Below the pieces are notes generated by a model that saw only the letters and a program-made list of their open reading frames with translations, was not told where the DNA came from and did not search any database. From assembly GCA_025927475.1 (NCBI GenBank), contig JAICLL010000038.1, forward strand, positions 1 to 43,183: a DNA stretch of 43,183 nt. Reading direction: 5' to 3'. Origin of the DNA: Pirellulales bacterium (GTDB lineage: Bacteria; Planctomycetota; Planctomycetia; Pirellulales; JAICIG01). The translations under genes and the position numbers were made by a program. Every line of letters begins with the position of its first letter. Position 1 is the stretch's first letter. Positions 1 through 6,403 of the stretch are shown piece after piece.

Positions 1-295
1 CTGCGCCACCCCCCCCCCGGGCACCGCCCTGGCCCACGTATCGCCCCAAACGCCCAGCCCACCCCCCCGCCTCGCCCCCCCTTGGGGGGGGGCCGGGCCC
101 GCCCGCGCTCGGGGGGGGGCGCCCCTTCCGACCACCCCATACGGCGAGGCGATGGCGACGGGATAGCAAGGCAGGCGAGGGCATTGCCGGGACCGACGGT
201 GACGATCCGGCAGAGCCAGGCATGGCGAAAGGCTGGAACTGCGGGTTGCCGCCTGGCGGCGCGTGGCCGGCTAGTGCCGCTCCCGCCAGCCGCTC
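1..295. other. Gene-free G/C-homopolymer edge
   Basis: No convincing gene is seen. The first 125 bases are dominated by runs of C and G (several of 7 to 10 bases), unlike anything else in the window. The open frames across it translate to Pro/Arg/Gly-rich low-complexity sequence. It may be an assembly edge or a sequencing artefact rather than real intergenic DNA. Confidence 0.6.
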
Positions 296-332
296 TTGAA
301 TTTGTAAGAAAAACTGGCTACTATTCCTTACA
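296..332 (+). promoter_or_regulatory. Promoter and dyad operator of the AbiE pair
   Basis: TTGAAT at 296-301 and TACTAT at 319-324 are separated by 17 nt, a good sigma70-type promoter. Transcription would start at about 331, next to the ATG at 332, so the message would be leaderless or nearly so. The inverted repeat TGTAAG (303-308) and CTTACA (327-332) flanks the core promoter and touches the start codon. That is where an autorepressing AbiEi-type antitoxin would be expected to bind. The promoter and dyad are seen directly; the function is inferred. Confidence 0.55.
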
Positions 333-958
333 TGATGAGCGCCAGACAAACGACCCAAAGCATTGATTCGATGATACTTGCAGCGATTCACGCCCGTGGA
401 CGCGGCTCCGTGTTCGTTCCAGCGGATTTCCTGGACATTGGCAGCCGGGAAGCGGTCGATATCGCCCTGCACCGGCTGGCCCGGAAGGGCACGATCCGCC
501 GCCTCGCCCGCGGCGTGTACGATTTTCCGAAAGAGCACCCCGTCCTCGGCACGCTTCAGCCATCGGCCGAAGCCGTGGCCAGGGCGCTGGCGGGCCGGGA
601 CCGCACACGGCTGCAACCGGCCGGAGCCTATGCGGCCAATGCCCTGGGGCTTTCCGAGCAAGTGCCGGCCAAGGCGGTGTTCCTGACCGATGGCCCCAGC
701 CGCACGGTGAGAATCGGCCCAACGACGATCCAGCTCCGGCGGACGACGCCGCGCAACATGGCGGCGGCCGGGCGCTTGAGCGGCCTGCTGATCCAGGCGC
801 TACGCGAGCTGGGCGAGGAGCACGTGACGCGAGAGCGGCGCGAGCACTTGAAGCGGACGCTTCCTGCCGAGGAGCGGCGGGAACTCGTCAAGGACTTGCG
901 GCTCGCCCCGGCATGGATGCACCCGATCTTCCGGGAACTCGCCGAGGAGAACGCATGA
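332..958 (+). CDS. AbiEi-type (DUF6088) antitoxin
   Basis: This 208-residue protein resembles the AbiEi / DUF6088 antitoxins of type IV AbiE toxin-antitoxin systems. The N-terminal ~75 residues form a winged-helix-like region (residues about 30-65: VDIALHRLARKGTIRRLARG, then VYDFP). The rest matches the family body that usually counteracts the partner nucleotidyltransferase and represses the operon. The ATG at 332 follows a promoter so closely that it has no Shine-Dalgarno sequence; a second ATG lies at 335. The stop overlaps the toxin start (ATGA at 955-958), which implies translational coupling. Assignment is by remembered family motifs and by the downstream AbiEii partner. The antitoxin frame itself appears intact. 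Confidence 0.8.
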   Translation: MMSARQTTQSIDSMILAAIHARGRGSVFVPADFLDIGSREAVDIALHRLARKGTIRRLARGVYDFPKEHPVLGTLQPSAEAVARALAGRDRTRLQPAGAYAANALGLSEQVPAKAVFLTDGPSRTVRIGPTTIQLRRTTPRNMAAAGRLSGLLIQALRELGEEHVTRERREHLKRTLPAEERRELVKDLRLAPAWMHPIFRELAEENA

Positions 959-1896
959 AGCTTGGCTTCCTCGCCCTGCCTGCCAACGAACGCCGCCTGT
1001 ACATCGAGCAGGCGGCACTCCGGCGAAGCCTCTCCCCGGTGATCCTGGAGAAGGACTTTTGGGTATCATGGCTGCTCGGCGTCCTGTTCGAGTCGCCGTT
1101 TGCCGGCAGCCTGTTGTTCAAGGGCGGCACGTCGCTGTCGAAAGTGTTCGGCGTGATCGAGCGGTTCTCGGAAGACATCGACCTGTCGCTGTCGCCGACG
1201 TTCCTGCAACTCCCGGAAGCCGGCACCAGCCGCAATCAGGTGAACAAGTGGATGATGAGGGCGGAAGCAGCGTGCGGAGCCGCCGTGCGAGACCAGATCG
1301 GGCCAGCGCTTGAAGCGGCCGTCGCAGCAGTGCTGGGAACGGGCGAGCGGGCGCGGTTCGAGTTTCTGACGGATGCCAGCACCAACTCGCCCGTGCTGCT
1401 GTTCCACTACCCGTCGTCGCAGCCAGCGGGGTTCGACTATCTCAGGCGCTCGGTGAAGCTGGAATTCGGCTCGCTCACCGACCAGCAGCCGGTCGGCCGC
1501 CACCCGATCCGGCCGTGGATTGCCGATATCCTGCCCGATGCGTTTGCGGACTGGGGCTGCGAAGTCGTGGTCCTGGAAGTGGAGCGCAGCTTCTGGGAGA
1601 AGGCGACGATCCTCCACACCGAATACCACCGCCCGGCGGAGAAGCCGGCGCCGGACAGGTTCTCCCGCCATTACGCGGATACGGCGGCGATGGCCAGGCA
1701 CCCGGCCGGGAGCAAGGCCACCGGCTTGCACGCCCTGCGCGACCGGGTAGTGGAATGGAAGAGCCAGTTCTTCGGCAGCTCCTGGGCGAACTATGGCCTG
1801 GCGAAGCCTGGCACGTTTCGCCTGGTCCCGCCAGCGGCGCGGCAGGCGGCGCTCAGGCGCGACTACCAGGCGATGCGGGATATGTACCTGAGCTAG
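955..1896 (+). CDS. AbiEii/AbiGii-type nucleotidyltransferase toxin, C-terminus cut by an amber codon
   Basis: The 313-residue product carries the AbiEii nucleotidyltransferase signature: EKDFWVSWLL near residue 30, then FKGGTSLSKVF and SEDIDLSLS. These supply the GGTSLSK loop and the D-x-D metal-binding pair. Members of this family block growth by modifying RNA or tRNA acceptor ends when freed from AbiEi; that role is family knowledge. The start at 955 is chosen over an upstream in-frame ATG at 913 because it overlaps the antitoxin stop as ATGA. The frame ends at TAG 1894-1896, but the same frame continues for 24 further sense codons (PASFDEILVALEELERR and on) to TGA 1969-1971. That extension reads like the normal family C-terminus. 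The toxin is therefore probably shortened by one nonsense change. Confidence 0.8.
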   Translation: MKLGFLALPANERRLYIEQAALRRSLSPVILEKDFWVSWLLGVLFESPFAGSLLFKGGTSLSKVFGVIERFSEDIDLSLSPTFLQLPEAGTSRNQVNKWMMRAEAACGAAVRDQIGPALEAAVAAVLGTGERARFEFLTDASTNSPVLLFHYPSSQPAGFDYLRRSVKLEFGSLTDQQPVGRHPIRPWIADILPDAFADWGCEVVVLEVERSFWEKATILHTEYHRPAEKPAPDRFSRHYADTAAMARHPAGSKATGLHALRDRVVEWKSQFFGSSWANYGLAKPGTFRLVPPAARQAALRRDYQAMRDMYLS

Positions 1897-1971
1897 CCTG
1901 CCAGCTTCGACGAGATTCTCGTGGCGCTGGAAGAGTTGGAACGCCGGATCAATCAAGCCGGAGGCGGATGA
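1897..1971 (+). pseudogene. Detached C-terminal tail of the AbiEii toxin
   Basis: In frame with the toxin and directly after its TAG, 24 codons encode P-A-S-F-D-E-I-L-V-A-L-E-E-L-E-R-R-I-N-Q followed by A-G-G-G and then TGA. The amphipathic helix FDEILVALEELERRI resembles the usual end of AbiEii proteins. TAG could derive from GAG (Glu) by one substitution. There is no start codon or ribosome site for separate translation. Confidence 0.55.
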
Positions 1972-2070
1972 GACTCGCTCTTCCGGCCGTGCTGCCGCTT
2001 TGTCCGGTAACGCGGCTGGAACCGTTCCAGCAACCGCAGGCAGCAGCAGTGAAGCGAGGAAAGGAAGGAT

Positions 2071-2505
2071 ATGCCGCTTAAACGGATGGACAACGTCCTC
2101 ATCGTTGTCGATGATCTCGAAGCTGCCAAGGCGTTCTTCATCGAACTGGGCCTCACGCTTGAGGGCGAGACGACGGTCGAAGGGCCTTTGGTCAGCAAAC
2201 TGATCGGGCTCAAGGATGTCCCGGCCACCCTCGCGATGATGCGGGCGCCCGATGGGCAGGGCATTGAGCTGGACAAGTTCCACACGCCGATCGCGATCCG
2301 GTTTGGGCCCGTGGACGCGCCGGTGAACACGCTGGGCATTCGTCGCATCATGTTCGCCGTCGATGGCATCGACGCTGTGATTGCGCGCCTGCGCGCCCAC
2401 GGGGCCGAGATCATTGGCGAGATGCAGTACGAGGGCACGTACCGGCTGGCCTACATCCGCGGGCCTGAGGGCATCATTGTGGCGCTTGCCGAGCAGCTCG
2501 GCTAA
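2071..2505 (+). CDS. VOC-superfamily (glyoxalase / dioxygenase-like) protein
   Basis: This 144-residue protein has the paired beta-alpha-beta-beta-beta layout of the vicinal oxygen chelate superfamily. The first module starts MDNVLIVVDDLEAAKAFFIE and the second IRRIMFAVDGIDAVIARLRA, ending in the typical YIRGPEGIIVALAEQLG. Members include glyoxalase I, ring-cleaving dioxygenases and antibiotic-binding proteins; the substrate cannot be predicted. A strong purine-rich ribosome site (GGAAAGGAAGG at about 2058-2068) precedes the ATG and supports the start. It lies 100 bp downstream of the AbiE remnant tail and is probably transcribed independently. Confidence 0.85.
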   Translation: MPLKRMDNVLIVVDDLEAAKAFFIELGLTLEGETTVEGPLVSKLIGLKDVPATLAMMRAPDGQGIELDKFHTPIAIRFGPVDAPVNTLGIRRIMFAVDGIDAVIARLRAHGAEIIGEMQYEGTYRLAYIRGPEGIIVALAEQLG

Positions 2506-2651
2506 GACATTCGACACAGGCCAAGGCATCGACGACCGGCAGGGCACTCCCGCAAGCTCGGCTCGCGTCATTGTACCCGCCGGCCTCCCTTCAAGCAGCA
2601 GGCCGAGGGCACGGGATCGGTGATGCGGAATCGGAGGATTTTTCGCAAGTG

Positions 2652-2861
2652 CTAGTCGGGCTTCGGATTTCCGTCGTCCAGCCGCCGCCGCAAGTGGCCT
2701 TCCCAGCCCCGGACGCCGGCGATAAAAAGTTCAATAGCCGTCTTGTCGTCCCGACTTGGTATAATCGTTAAAGGCGGAAAGTCGCTTTTGACCCGGCGGC
2801 GAGCGTGTCCTATAGCACTATAGACATCATGTGCTGGTCCGTGCTCGATCCGTTTATCCAT
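2652..2861 (-). CDS. Small hypothetical protein, divergent from the coiled-coil gene
   Basis: A 69-residue frame begins at an ATG whose bases (2861-2859) overlap the ATG of the plus-strand gene (2860-2862), so the two starts share a CATG. The C-terminal half (TIIPSRDDKTAIELFIAGVR, then GWEGHLRRRLDDG) looks like constrained protein rather than a shadow frame. I do not recognise a family. It could be a genuine small gene or the residual 3' end of one. No clear ribosome site is visible on the minus strand, because the region upstream is inside the opposite gene. Confidence 0.35.
   Translation of the reverse strand: MDKRIEHGPAHDVYSAIGHARRRVKSDFPPLTIIPSRDDKTAIELFIAGVRGWEGHLRRRLDDGNPKPD
2757..2765 (+). 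promoter_or_regulatory. Extended -10 promoter
   Basis: TGGTATAAT is a perfect extended -10 element (TG-N-TATAAT) with no good -35 box. Transcription would start near 2772 and give an 88-nt leader for the coiled-coil gene at 2860. The element lies inside the small minus-strand frame 2652-2861. Confidence 0.4.
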
Positions 2862-4371
2862 GGAAGATTCGTCGCCGCTGAGCGAAACCGACACCGGCTG
2901 GGCCGATGACTTCGCGCAGACGTTGGCGGTCCGCCGCGAGCAAGTCCGGCAGTTTTCCGGGCTGCAACGTCGCAAATGGAGCGATCTCGAGGCCGAGCTC
3001 GCCCGCCAAATCGCGCAAATCCGTGACGAACTGTCGCGGGCGCGTAAAGCAAACGTTGATGGCCAGGCGCAGTTGCTCGAGGGCCGGCAAGCGATGGAGG
3101 CCGCCGAGGCCAAGTTGCGCAACGACGAACGCGCCGTGGCTCAATTGCGGCGCGAGCACGAGGCCGAGATCGAACAGGCGGCCCGTCAGCGCCAGCGGTT
3201 TGAGGCCAAGTTGGCCGAACTCGAGCAACAAAGCGACCAACTCAGCTCGCAGCAAGCCGAAACGAAAAGCCAACGGCGCCGAATTGCCCAAGAGCTGAAG
3301 GCTCACCGCGAGGCCGATCGCCGCGAGCTCGAACGCCGCGCGGCGGAGATCGAGCGGCGCATCGCCGAAGTCGGACAAGCCGAATCGCTCTCCCGCGAGT
3401 TGGAGCAGGCGCGCCACCGGCTCGCCGAAGCCGAACGGCAAGTGGCGGCGCAGCGCACCGAAGTGGAAACGGGGCGCGAGCGACTCGGCGACCTTGAACG
3501 AGCATTGAAAGAACTGACCGCCGAGCGCGACTCGCTCGCAGCCCAACTCGCAGACGCCGAATCGCGGCTGAGTCATCAAGTCGAATCGAATCAAGCGTCG
3601 GCCGGCCTGGCCGACGATCGCGACCAGCTCGCCAGCCGCCTGGCGGCGGCCGACGAAGAGTTGGCCGCGCTGCGCCAGCGGCTTGCCAAGGCCGATTTGA
3701 ACACCGAAGACGCCGGCGCCTTGGCCGACGTCAAGCGCCGTTATGAGCTGGCGATGGACGATCTGCGCGACCACAAGAAACGCGTCGCCGAGCTCGAAAA
3801 GCAACTGGCCGAGGCGCCGCGAGGCGCCGGACTGGCCGCCGCCCCCGTCGCCGGCGAGAAACTCGATTGGGAGGCCCAAAAGCGGCGCATGCTCGCGGCC
3901 TTGGAGGCCGACAACGAAGACGCCGAAGAAGATGAAGACCGCCAAGCCGAGCGGCTGAAGATCCAAGAAGTCATCGCGCTGACCGACGCCGCCATTGCCG
4001 CCAAAAACGAGGAGATCGCCGAACTGCGGCAGCTCCTGGAAGCTCAAAGCGGCAGCATCGGCAGCGTGGCCGTCGGAGCCGCCGCCTTCGCCGACATCCT
4101 TTCCAAGGACGAGGTCGTGCAATCCGAGCGCGAGCGCCTGCACCAATTGCAGCAAGAATGGGAAGAAAAGCTGCGCGAAGCCGAAATCGACCTCTCGGTG
4201 CAGCGCGCCAAGATTGCCCGCGAACGCGCGGAAATCGAGGAACGCCAGCGACTGCTCGAAGAACAACGTGCGCAACACAACGACTCCGGCGATTCGGGCG
4301 ACGGCTGCAAGACCGGTAGGCCGCAGCGCGGCCGGTGGCTGGCGCGGCTGGGGCTTAAGGAAGAAGAATGA
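2860..4371 (+). CDS. Long coiled-coil protein of unknown function
   Basis: The 503-residue product is almost entirely charged heptad sequence (Glu/Gln/Arg/Ala/Leu) from about residue 25 to 480. The coiled coil is broken only around residues 320-345 (Gly/Ala/Pro-rich) and 400-420 (GSIGSVAVGAAAFADILSKD). There is no signal peptide and no transmembrane segment. The C-terminus is basic then acidic (RGRWLARLGLKEEE). Such proteins are usually structural or scaffolding; I recognise no named family, although the FADILSKDEVV segment before the last coil looks like a conserved element. An acidic patch near residues 350-365 (DNEDAEEDEDR) separates two coil blocks. It is monocistronic, with a converging gene downstream. 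Confidence 0.75.
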   Translation: MEDSSPLSETDTGWADDFAQTLAVRREQVRQFSGLQRRKWSDLEAELARQIAQIRDELSRARKANVDGQAQLLEGRQAMEAAEAKLRNDERAVAQLRREHEAEIEQAARQRQRFEAKLAELEQQSDQLSSQQAETKSQRRRIAQELKAHREADRRELERRAAEIERRIAEVGQAESLSRELEQARHRLAEAERQVAAQRTEVETGRERLGDLERALKELTAERDSLAAQLADAESRLSHQVESNQASAGLADDRDQLASRLAAADEELAALRQRLAKADLNTEDAGALADVKRRYELAMDDLRDHKKRVAELEKQLAEAPRGAGLAAAPVAGEKLDWEAQKRRMLAALEADNEDAEEDEDRQAERLKIQEVIALTDAAIAAKNEEIAELRQLLEAQSGSIGSVAVGAAAFADILSKDEVVQSERERLHQLQQEWEEKLREAEIDLSVQRAKIARERAEIEERQRLLEEQRAQHNDSGDSGDGCKTGRPQRGRWLARLGLKEEE

Positions 4372-4500
4372 GGCGCGTGAAACCGTGCCCGCTAGCATTT
4401 TGTGGTTCTTGCGTAGCCAGCGAGCGGCGTTGACCAGCAGCTTAGCATGGACAGTTCAAGGCTCCGGAGACGATGTAACCTCCGCGTGAATCATCGATCG

Positions 4501-5634
4501 TTAGTCGCGGGCCTGTCTGGTGAGCAACCACGCGATTGCTGCGGCGATTGCTAACGCCCAGGCGAGTGGCCAGGCACTGACGGCCAGGCGAAGCCAGGCA
4601 TCATTGACGATCGCCTCCCCGCCCAGGACCCATGCCCCCACGATCCACGCTCCTGCGCAGGGCGTAAGGCAAAGCACCGGGCCAACCAAGCGAGGCCCCG
4701 GCCAGAGCCCCCCGGCGAACGACACGCAAAGCCACAGCAAGACAGCGGCGACCGTGAGGCCCACGAGCGGTCGCCAGCCCAAAAAAACGCCGATCAACGC
4801 CAGCGCCACGGCAAGCTGCCAACTGGCGGGCAAAAGTGTGGACGCAGCCCATCTTCCACCGCGCTCGATCAGCGCCGAGGCCGTCCAGCCCAAGATCCAA
4901 CCGGCCGTCAGACCCAGCGCACCATCGAGTAGTGCTGACAGCCGAGCCGCATGCGTGGTTCCGCCGAGCAATCCGCCTTCGAGCAATCGCAGATGCGGCC
5001 AAACGAGCGGCGCGAACAGTCCGATGGCCACGGCCGGCAAGATCAGGCGGCCCGAGAACCGCTGGCCATCGAACTCGGTCAAGCCGGCCGCGAGCAAACT
5101 GCACAAGAGGAAAAGATGATACGCGTAAACGCCCCAAGCTTGCGAGGCTGTCGGCGGCGCGACGTAGCGGACGTTCGACGGCCAGCGGCCGGCTGGCGAC
5201 GGTTTCACGATGGCTGCTGAATCGTGAACCCACGTCCCCGCCCTATCTCCGCGCTGCTGAACCCTGAACCCTGAACCCTGAACCCACGCAGAACCCTGAG
5301 CCCTCATCGGCCCATACCATGCCAGCAGCACGAACATGACCGCGGTGAGCAGCTCGACCAGCGGATAGCGCGGCGAAATCGGTTGACCGCAGGCGCGGCA
5401 CCGCCCGGCCAGCAGCAGCCAACCCACGATCGGCAAATTATCGCGCGGCGCAATCGGCGTGCCGCAAGCCGGACAGCGCGAGGCCGGGCGAACCACGCTC
5501 ATGCCGCGCGGCAGCCGGTAGACCACCACGTTCAGAAAGCTACCGACCACCGCGCCGAGCATGAATAGCCACACGAGCACAGCCCACTCGAACGACCAAG
5601 CCCAGAACGGAGCGAGCGCAATGACTGGATTCAT
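4501..5634 (-). CDS. Prepilin-peptidase-like (A24 family) membrane protein, protease site degenerate
   Basis: The 377-residue product begins with a membrane segment and the [20 protein letters not shown] signature of type 4 prepilin peptidases. The zinc-type cysteines of the N-methylase region follow (CPACG, later CRACG), then [11 protein letters not shown]. Further membrane segments follow. The first catalytic Asp may be present in [10 protein letters not shown]. The second motif, normally G-x-G-D-x-x-L before a GW-P loop, reads [20 protein letters not shown] here, so the Gly-Asp is missing. The loop after the first domain carries a heptamer-repeat insert (5257-5304) encoding [11 protein letters not shown] 5634 is chosen over a GTG at 5676. 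The protein could be a non-proteolytic paralogue or a decaying gene. Confidence 0.7.
   Translation of the reverse strand: MNPVIALAPFWAWSFEWAVLVWLFMLGAVVGSFLNVVVYRLPRGMSVVRPASRCPACGTPIAPRDNLPIVGWLLLAGRCRACGQPISPRYPLVELLTAVMFVLLAWYGPMRAQGSAWVQGSGFRVQQRGDRAGTWVHDSAAIVKPSPAGRWPSNVRYVAPPTASQAWGVYAYHLFLLCSLLAAGLTEFDGQRFSGRLILPAVAIGLFAPLVWPHLRLLEGGLLGGTTHAARLSALLDGALGLTAGWILGWTASALIERGGRWAASTLLPASWQLAVALALIGVFLGWRPLVGLTVAAVLLWLCVSFAGGLWPGPRLVGPVLCLTPCAGAWIVGAWVLGGEAIVNDAWLRLAVSAWPLAWALAIAAAIAWLLTRQARD
5257..5304. repeat. GAACCCT heptamer repeat inside a coding region
   Basis: Four consecutive copies of the 7-nt unit (C)TGAACCC are followed, after a short spacer, by a degenerate fifth (GAACCCTGAGCCCT). 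On the coding (minus) strand, three 7-nt units make seven codons, giving the in-frame peptide QGSGFRVQ. The same unit recurs at 25266-25295 and 37850-37868. Confidence 0.85.
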
Positions 5635-5703
5635 CGAGCGACGGGTTGGGACCGAGCGGTTGGGTTGATGGACCACTCGATCATATACTACCTGGCTGGA
5701 CCA

Positions 5704-6084
5704 CTAAGTGCTCATCACCTGTCCGACGATCTCGTAATCGAGCCCGAACGACTCGCAACCCACCACACGCAAAATGAGCCGCAGTGGAGGACCGTCGGGC
5801 GGGGCCGCTTCGATGGCCAGGTAGGCGGCGTTGACGGGCCGCACATGCCGCAAGGCCACGGCGCCCGAGCTCCAGCGGTCAATTTCGCCGACAAACCGCG
5901 GCCCGCGCGGTTCGAAGCGCTCGTCGAGCGGCGCCACGACGGCGGTCAGCCGAGAGCGCTGACCGGTGGTTGCGCCGCCTTTGGCCGCCGCCAAAAACGC
6001 TTCGAGCGATGCCGCTTGGCTTGGCTGCGATTGCGAAGCGAAAAAGCCGACCGGTGCGAGATTGAAGTTCGAGATCGTGGCCAT
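5704..6084 (-). CDS. PilZ-like domain protein
   Basis: This 126-residue protein has no signal peptide. Residues 55-126 (RFVGEIDRWSSGAVALRHVR, then YLAIE, LRLILRVVGCESFG, YEIVGQVMS) follow the strand pattern of PilZ domains, which often bind cyclic di-GMP. The canonical RxxxR and D/NxSxxG binding motifs are not clearly present: SSGAVALRH approximates the latter, and the Arg pair is doubtful. It may therefore not bind the nucleotide. It lies upstream of, and on the same strand as, the prepilin-peptidase-like gene (gap about 70 bp from 5634), so the two may be co-transcribed in a surface or pilus context. The ATG at 6084 lies in the palindrome-like GGCCATGATGGCC. Confidence 0.5.
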   Translation of the reverse strand: MATISNFNLAPVGFFASQSQPSQAASLEAFLAAAKGGATTGQRSRLTAVVAPLDERFEPRGPRFVGEIDRWSSGAVALRHVRPVNAAYLAIEAAPPDGPPLRLILRVVGCESFGLDYEIVGQVMST

Positions 6085-6403
6085 GATGGCCCTCCCATCG
6101 TGCTTGAGGTCTATGGAATCACCGTGCCCCCGATGGGTCGCAGAGGGGTGGCCGCCGCCGGCCTGAGAATCTCGAACCTAAACCGCCGCGGGGCTTTCAG
6201 GCAACACAAAATCGCCGAAACCCGCGCGGATTTTTTCTGGGGCCGTTGTGTAATCGGTGCGGATGATTTGCCCGGCGCCATCGGCATCTTCTCGCCGAAC
6301 ACACGAGTTTCGCCAGCGGTCACAGACCGGCGTTGGTCTTGTGCCCGACGGGCGGATCGGGGTAGCTTTGGGCGGCGATGTTTTATCCAAGGAGGAGATT
6401 GCG
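6085..6403. other. Divergent intergenic region
   Basis: This 319-bp gap separates the minus-strand PilZ-like gene from the plus-strand OmpH-like gene. An open frame from 6257 runs into the downstream gene but lacks coding character. A strong ribosome site (AAGGAGGAG at 6389-6397) lies at its right edge. No clear promoter pair or RNA structure was identified. Confidence 0.5.

Noticed and set aside
1894..1896. Programmed readthrough or pyrrolysine/suppression at the AbiEii TAG
   Set aside because: No downstream structure or suppressor context is visible; a simple nonsense mutation explains it.
1066..2571. Long minus-strand open frame (about 500 codons) opposite the AbiE and VOC genes
   Set aside because: It spans two unrelated plus-strand genes with clear domains and reads as a high-GC shadow frame without family motifs.
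2854..4398. Long minus-strand frame opposite the coiled-coil gene
   Set aside because: Phe/Leu/Gly-rich shadow of a Glu/Gln/Arg-rich coiled coil; the plus strand has the coherent heptads and a promoter.
6257..6403. N-terminal extension of the OmpH-like gene
   Set aside because: ATG 6404 has a strong ribosome site and starts a signal peptide; the extension would bury it.
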